Source of the DNA: Candidatus Omnitrophota bacterium
GTDB lineage: Bacteria; Omnitrophota; Gorgyraeia; Zapsychrales; Fredricksoniimonadaceae
Assembly (NCBI GenBank): GCA_023247575.1
Contig: JAHFGE010000076.1
Location: 1-7,337 of the forward strand
Length of the DNA: 7,337 bases
Direction of reading: 5' to 3'
Shown: positions 5,937 to 7,337 of the stretch, one piece after another
How positions within the stretch are numbered: the first letter of the stretch is position 1
Layout: every line of letters starts with the position of its first letter
Position numbers and translations under genes: made by a program
Notes under the pieces: model-generated
Seen by the model: the letters and a program-made list of their open reading frames with translations, nothing else
The model's database searches: none
What the model was told of the DNA's origin: nothing

Positions 5937-6622
5937 ATAAGAGAGTTAGTTATAAAAATGGTGTCTGCTTTTTGAATCTCGCCAACAGTCACATTCCTCT
6001 CCTGAAAAGGGATTTTCAATCGGTGAGCATATTGGATCACCTGTTGGCGGGTGATGCCATTCAAACACCCGCTGGATAATGGTGGAGTGTAAAGCTTTCC
6101 CTTTTTAACCCAAAATACATTGGCCCGGCTGGCTTCAAAAATATAACCCCGCGCATTGACCAATAGAGCTTCATCAAAACCTTGAGCCCTTGCCCGACGG
6201 TAGCCTTGGAAAAACAAATGATAATCTAAAGATTTTATGTTGGCAAAACGAGAACTGGCGGGCCTGTGAGTTTTTATGACACAAACTTTAAATATTTTCT
6301 TGGGTGCCATAGTATATTTTAACGCCATGACAGCGGTATGTTTGTGTCTTCCTTCCCGCCAGGCTACAATGCGAACCCGCGCCACAAGAAAACCGTTAGC
6401 CTTGACGACCTGAGTAATCATTTGAGAGGAAACTTGCGCTCCTTTAAACCCGTGGTGAAGACGCTGTAAATGCTGCGGTACATCGAAGACTTTACCATCT
6501 ACTGCCAGCATGGTTTCAAACACACCCTTGGCCTTAAACACGCCGGGAGTAAAAGCCTCCAGGGCTTTTCGGTTGACCTTAACAAACTTACCATCGATGT
6601 ACATGGTGGATTGTTTTTTCAT
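5912..6622 (-). CDS. pabC: Aminodeoxychorismate lyase (class IV PLP aminotransferase fold), short C-terminus
   Basis: A 236-residue fold-type IV PLP enzyme. GVFETM (33-38) is the family N-terminal motif. Lys130 in IKSLDYH is the expected Schiff-base lysine. EALLVNARGYIFEASRANVFW (151-171) contains Glu163 and the conserved Asn168, and LNGITRQQVI (187-196) is the phosphate-binding loop. Branched-chain and D-amino-acid aminotransferases share these motifs; the call rests on the gene overlapping pabB by ATGA at 6619-6622, which indicates translational coupling. PabC converts 4-amino-4-deoxychorismate to p-aminobenzoate and pyruvate in the cytoplasm for folate synthesis. The protein ends at ITNSLMGIKSCFL, where relatives usually continue for another 30 or so residues, so the last strand and helix are missing. 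A frameshifted reading extends only about ten residues further, so simple repair is not obvious. Start at 6620-6622, preceded by GAAGGG; the ATG at codon 7 lacks a ribosome binding site. Confidence 0.87.
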   Translation of the reverse strand: MKKQSTMYIDGKFVKVNRKALEAFTPGVFKAKGVFETMLAVDGKVFDVPQHLQRLHHGFKGAQVSSQMITQVVKANGFLVARVRIVAWREGRHKHTAVMALKYTMAPKKIFKVCVIKTHRPASSRFANIKSLDYHLFFQGYRRARAQGFDEALLVNARGYIFEASRANVFWVKKGKLYTPPLSSGCLNGITRQQVIQYAHRLKIPFQERNVTVGEIQKADTIFITNSLMGIKSCFL

Positions 6623-7337
6623 GCTTTAAAAACCCTTCGCAAAGCCTCGGTCATGGCCTGGGCTTTGACAATGGTTTCCTCATACTCTTGTTGGGGCTTG
6701 GAATCCGCCACAATGCCGCCACCGACGTAAAAAGAAATTTGGTCTTTTTCTAAAAACAACGTGCGTATCAAAACATTAAAATCCATGTCCCCGTTAAAGC
6801 CTATATACCCTAAAGCTCCGGTGTATAAATGCCGAGGAGCTTTTTCAAGTGAGCGAATAATCTTCATGGCTTCGATTTTAGGGCAACCGGTCACCGAGCC
6901 GCTGGGAAAAGTAGCTTTCAGCAAATCGAATGGGTCGAATTTTTTGTGTAAATGCCCTTCCACCGTCGAGGTGGCCTGAAACACAGTTGCATACTCTTCG
7001 ATGGTGCGCATGTCTTTGACATACACACTGCCATAGCGGCAAACCCGGCCTAAATCATTGCGCTCTAAATCAGTGACCATCAATAACTCCGCCTTTTCCT
7101 TGGCGCTGTCGATGAGTTCCTGTCTATTGCGCTCGTCCTGGGATGGAGTTTTGCCGCGAGGCCTGGTCCCTTTCATGGGCCGCACCTGAGCCACCCCCTG
7201 ACTGAGCTTCAGGAATCTTTCCGGGGAAGAGCTTAAAATCGTCCTGTGACCGTCGTCTAAATAAGCACTGAAAGCCGACGGAGACAGCTCTCGTAAATGA
7301 CAATAGATATCAACAGGATGGGCATACTGCTGCCAAT
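6619..7337 (-). CDS. pabB: Aminodeoxychorismate synthase component I, chorismate-binding domain, 5' end outside window
   Basis: The last 238 codons of a chorismate-binding enzyme are visible; the frame stays open to the right edge, so about half of a typical 450-470-residue protein is seen. Motifs in order: SSSPERFL (near 7215), PMKGTRPRG (around 7155-7180), LMVTDLERNDLGRV, FPSGSVTGCPKIEAM, LYTGALGYIGFNGDMDFNVLIRT and GGGIVADSKPQQEYEET. The Lys in PMKGT (codon 7171-7173) matches the catalytic lysine of PabB; anthranilate synthases (TrpE) have Ala there (PIAGT). With pabC next, this supports p-aminobenzoate rather than tryptophan synthesis. The enzyme adds ammonia, normally supplied by a PabA glutaminase, to chorismate to give aminodeoxychorismate. 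Its stop overlaps the pabC start by ATGA. A GTG at 7192-7194 falls inside the conserved domain and is not the real start. Confidence 0.93.
   Translation of the reverse strand, partial: WQQYAHPVDIYCHLRELSPSAFSAYLDDGHRTILSSSPERFLKLSQGVAQVRPMKGTRPRGKTPSQDERNRQELIDSAKEKAELLMVTDLERNDLGRVCRYGSVYVKDMRTIEEYATVFQATSTVEGHLHKKFDPFDLLKATFPSGSVTGCPKIEAMKIIRSLEKAPRHLYTGALGYIGFNGDMDFNVLIRTLFLEKDQISFYVGGGIVADSKPQQEYEETIVKAQAMTEALRRVFKA

Noticed and set aside
6602..6604. Alternative pabC start at the ATG of codon 7
   Set aside because: It has no ribosome binding site, while the first ATG overlaps the pabB stop as ATGA and has GAAGGG upstream.
7192..7194. GTG as start of the pabB gene
   Set aside because: The frame remains open to the right edge and the upstream codons encode the conserved SSSPERFL motif, so the gene starts outside the window.

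Overview
The window is one block of seven protein-coding genes, all on the minus strand, from a Gram-negative (two-membrane) bacterium. The outer-membrane barrel domain in the largest gene is the reason for that call. Moderate GC, compact spacing and the style of the proteins (an HTH-less Lrp/AsnC protein, a small TPR module and a divergent PfkB kinase) would fit an uncultured lineage such as Omnitrophota. That placement is an impression with low confidence; there is no rRNA or other marker here. No tRNA, rRNA, CRISPR array, insertion sequence or other mobile element was seen, and no gene-free stretch exceeds about 110 bases.

Read in the direction of transcription (right to left), the window starts with the end of a folate-precursor module. 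It consists of the 3' half of pabB (aminodeoxychorismate synthase component I, 6619-7337, cut by the right edge) and pabC (aminodeoxychorismate lyase, 5912-6622), overlapping by the 4 bases ATGA. Together they make p-aminobenzoate from chorismate. PabC is short at its C-terminus.

A 110-base gap (5802-5911) follows, with a good sigma70-type promoter (TATAAT at 5867-5872, 17-base spacer). It drives what looks like a second operon: a stand-alone RAM/AsnC ligand-binding domain protein (5466-5801), a class I PLP aminotransferase (4305-5456), a giant TPR / M1 metallopeptidase / outer-membrane barrel protein (1082-4285), a YjbQ-family protein (573-992) and a PfkB-family sugar kinase (1-567, cut by the left edge). 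Gaps are 9, 19, 90 and 5 bases. The 90-base gap holds two hairpins with different stems but nearly the same 11-base loop.

The most unusual item is the 1067-residue protein. A cytoplasmic-type TPR module is followed by an internal signal-peptide-like segment, then a complete zinc metallopeptidase of the M1 fold, then an Omp85/BamA-like C-terminal barrel ending in phenylalanine. This resembles the layout of type Vd secretion proteins (patatin plus barrel), but with a peptidase as passenger. The TPR module in front of the signal peptide is topologically paradoxical and may be a recent fusion, a mis-assigned start or a sequence error.
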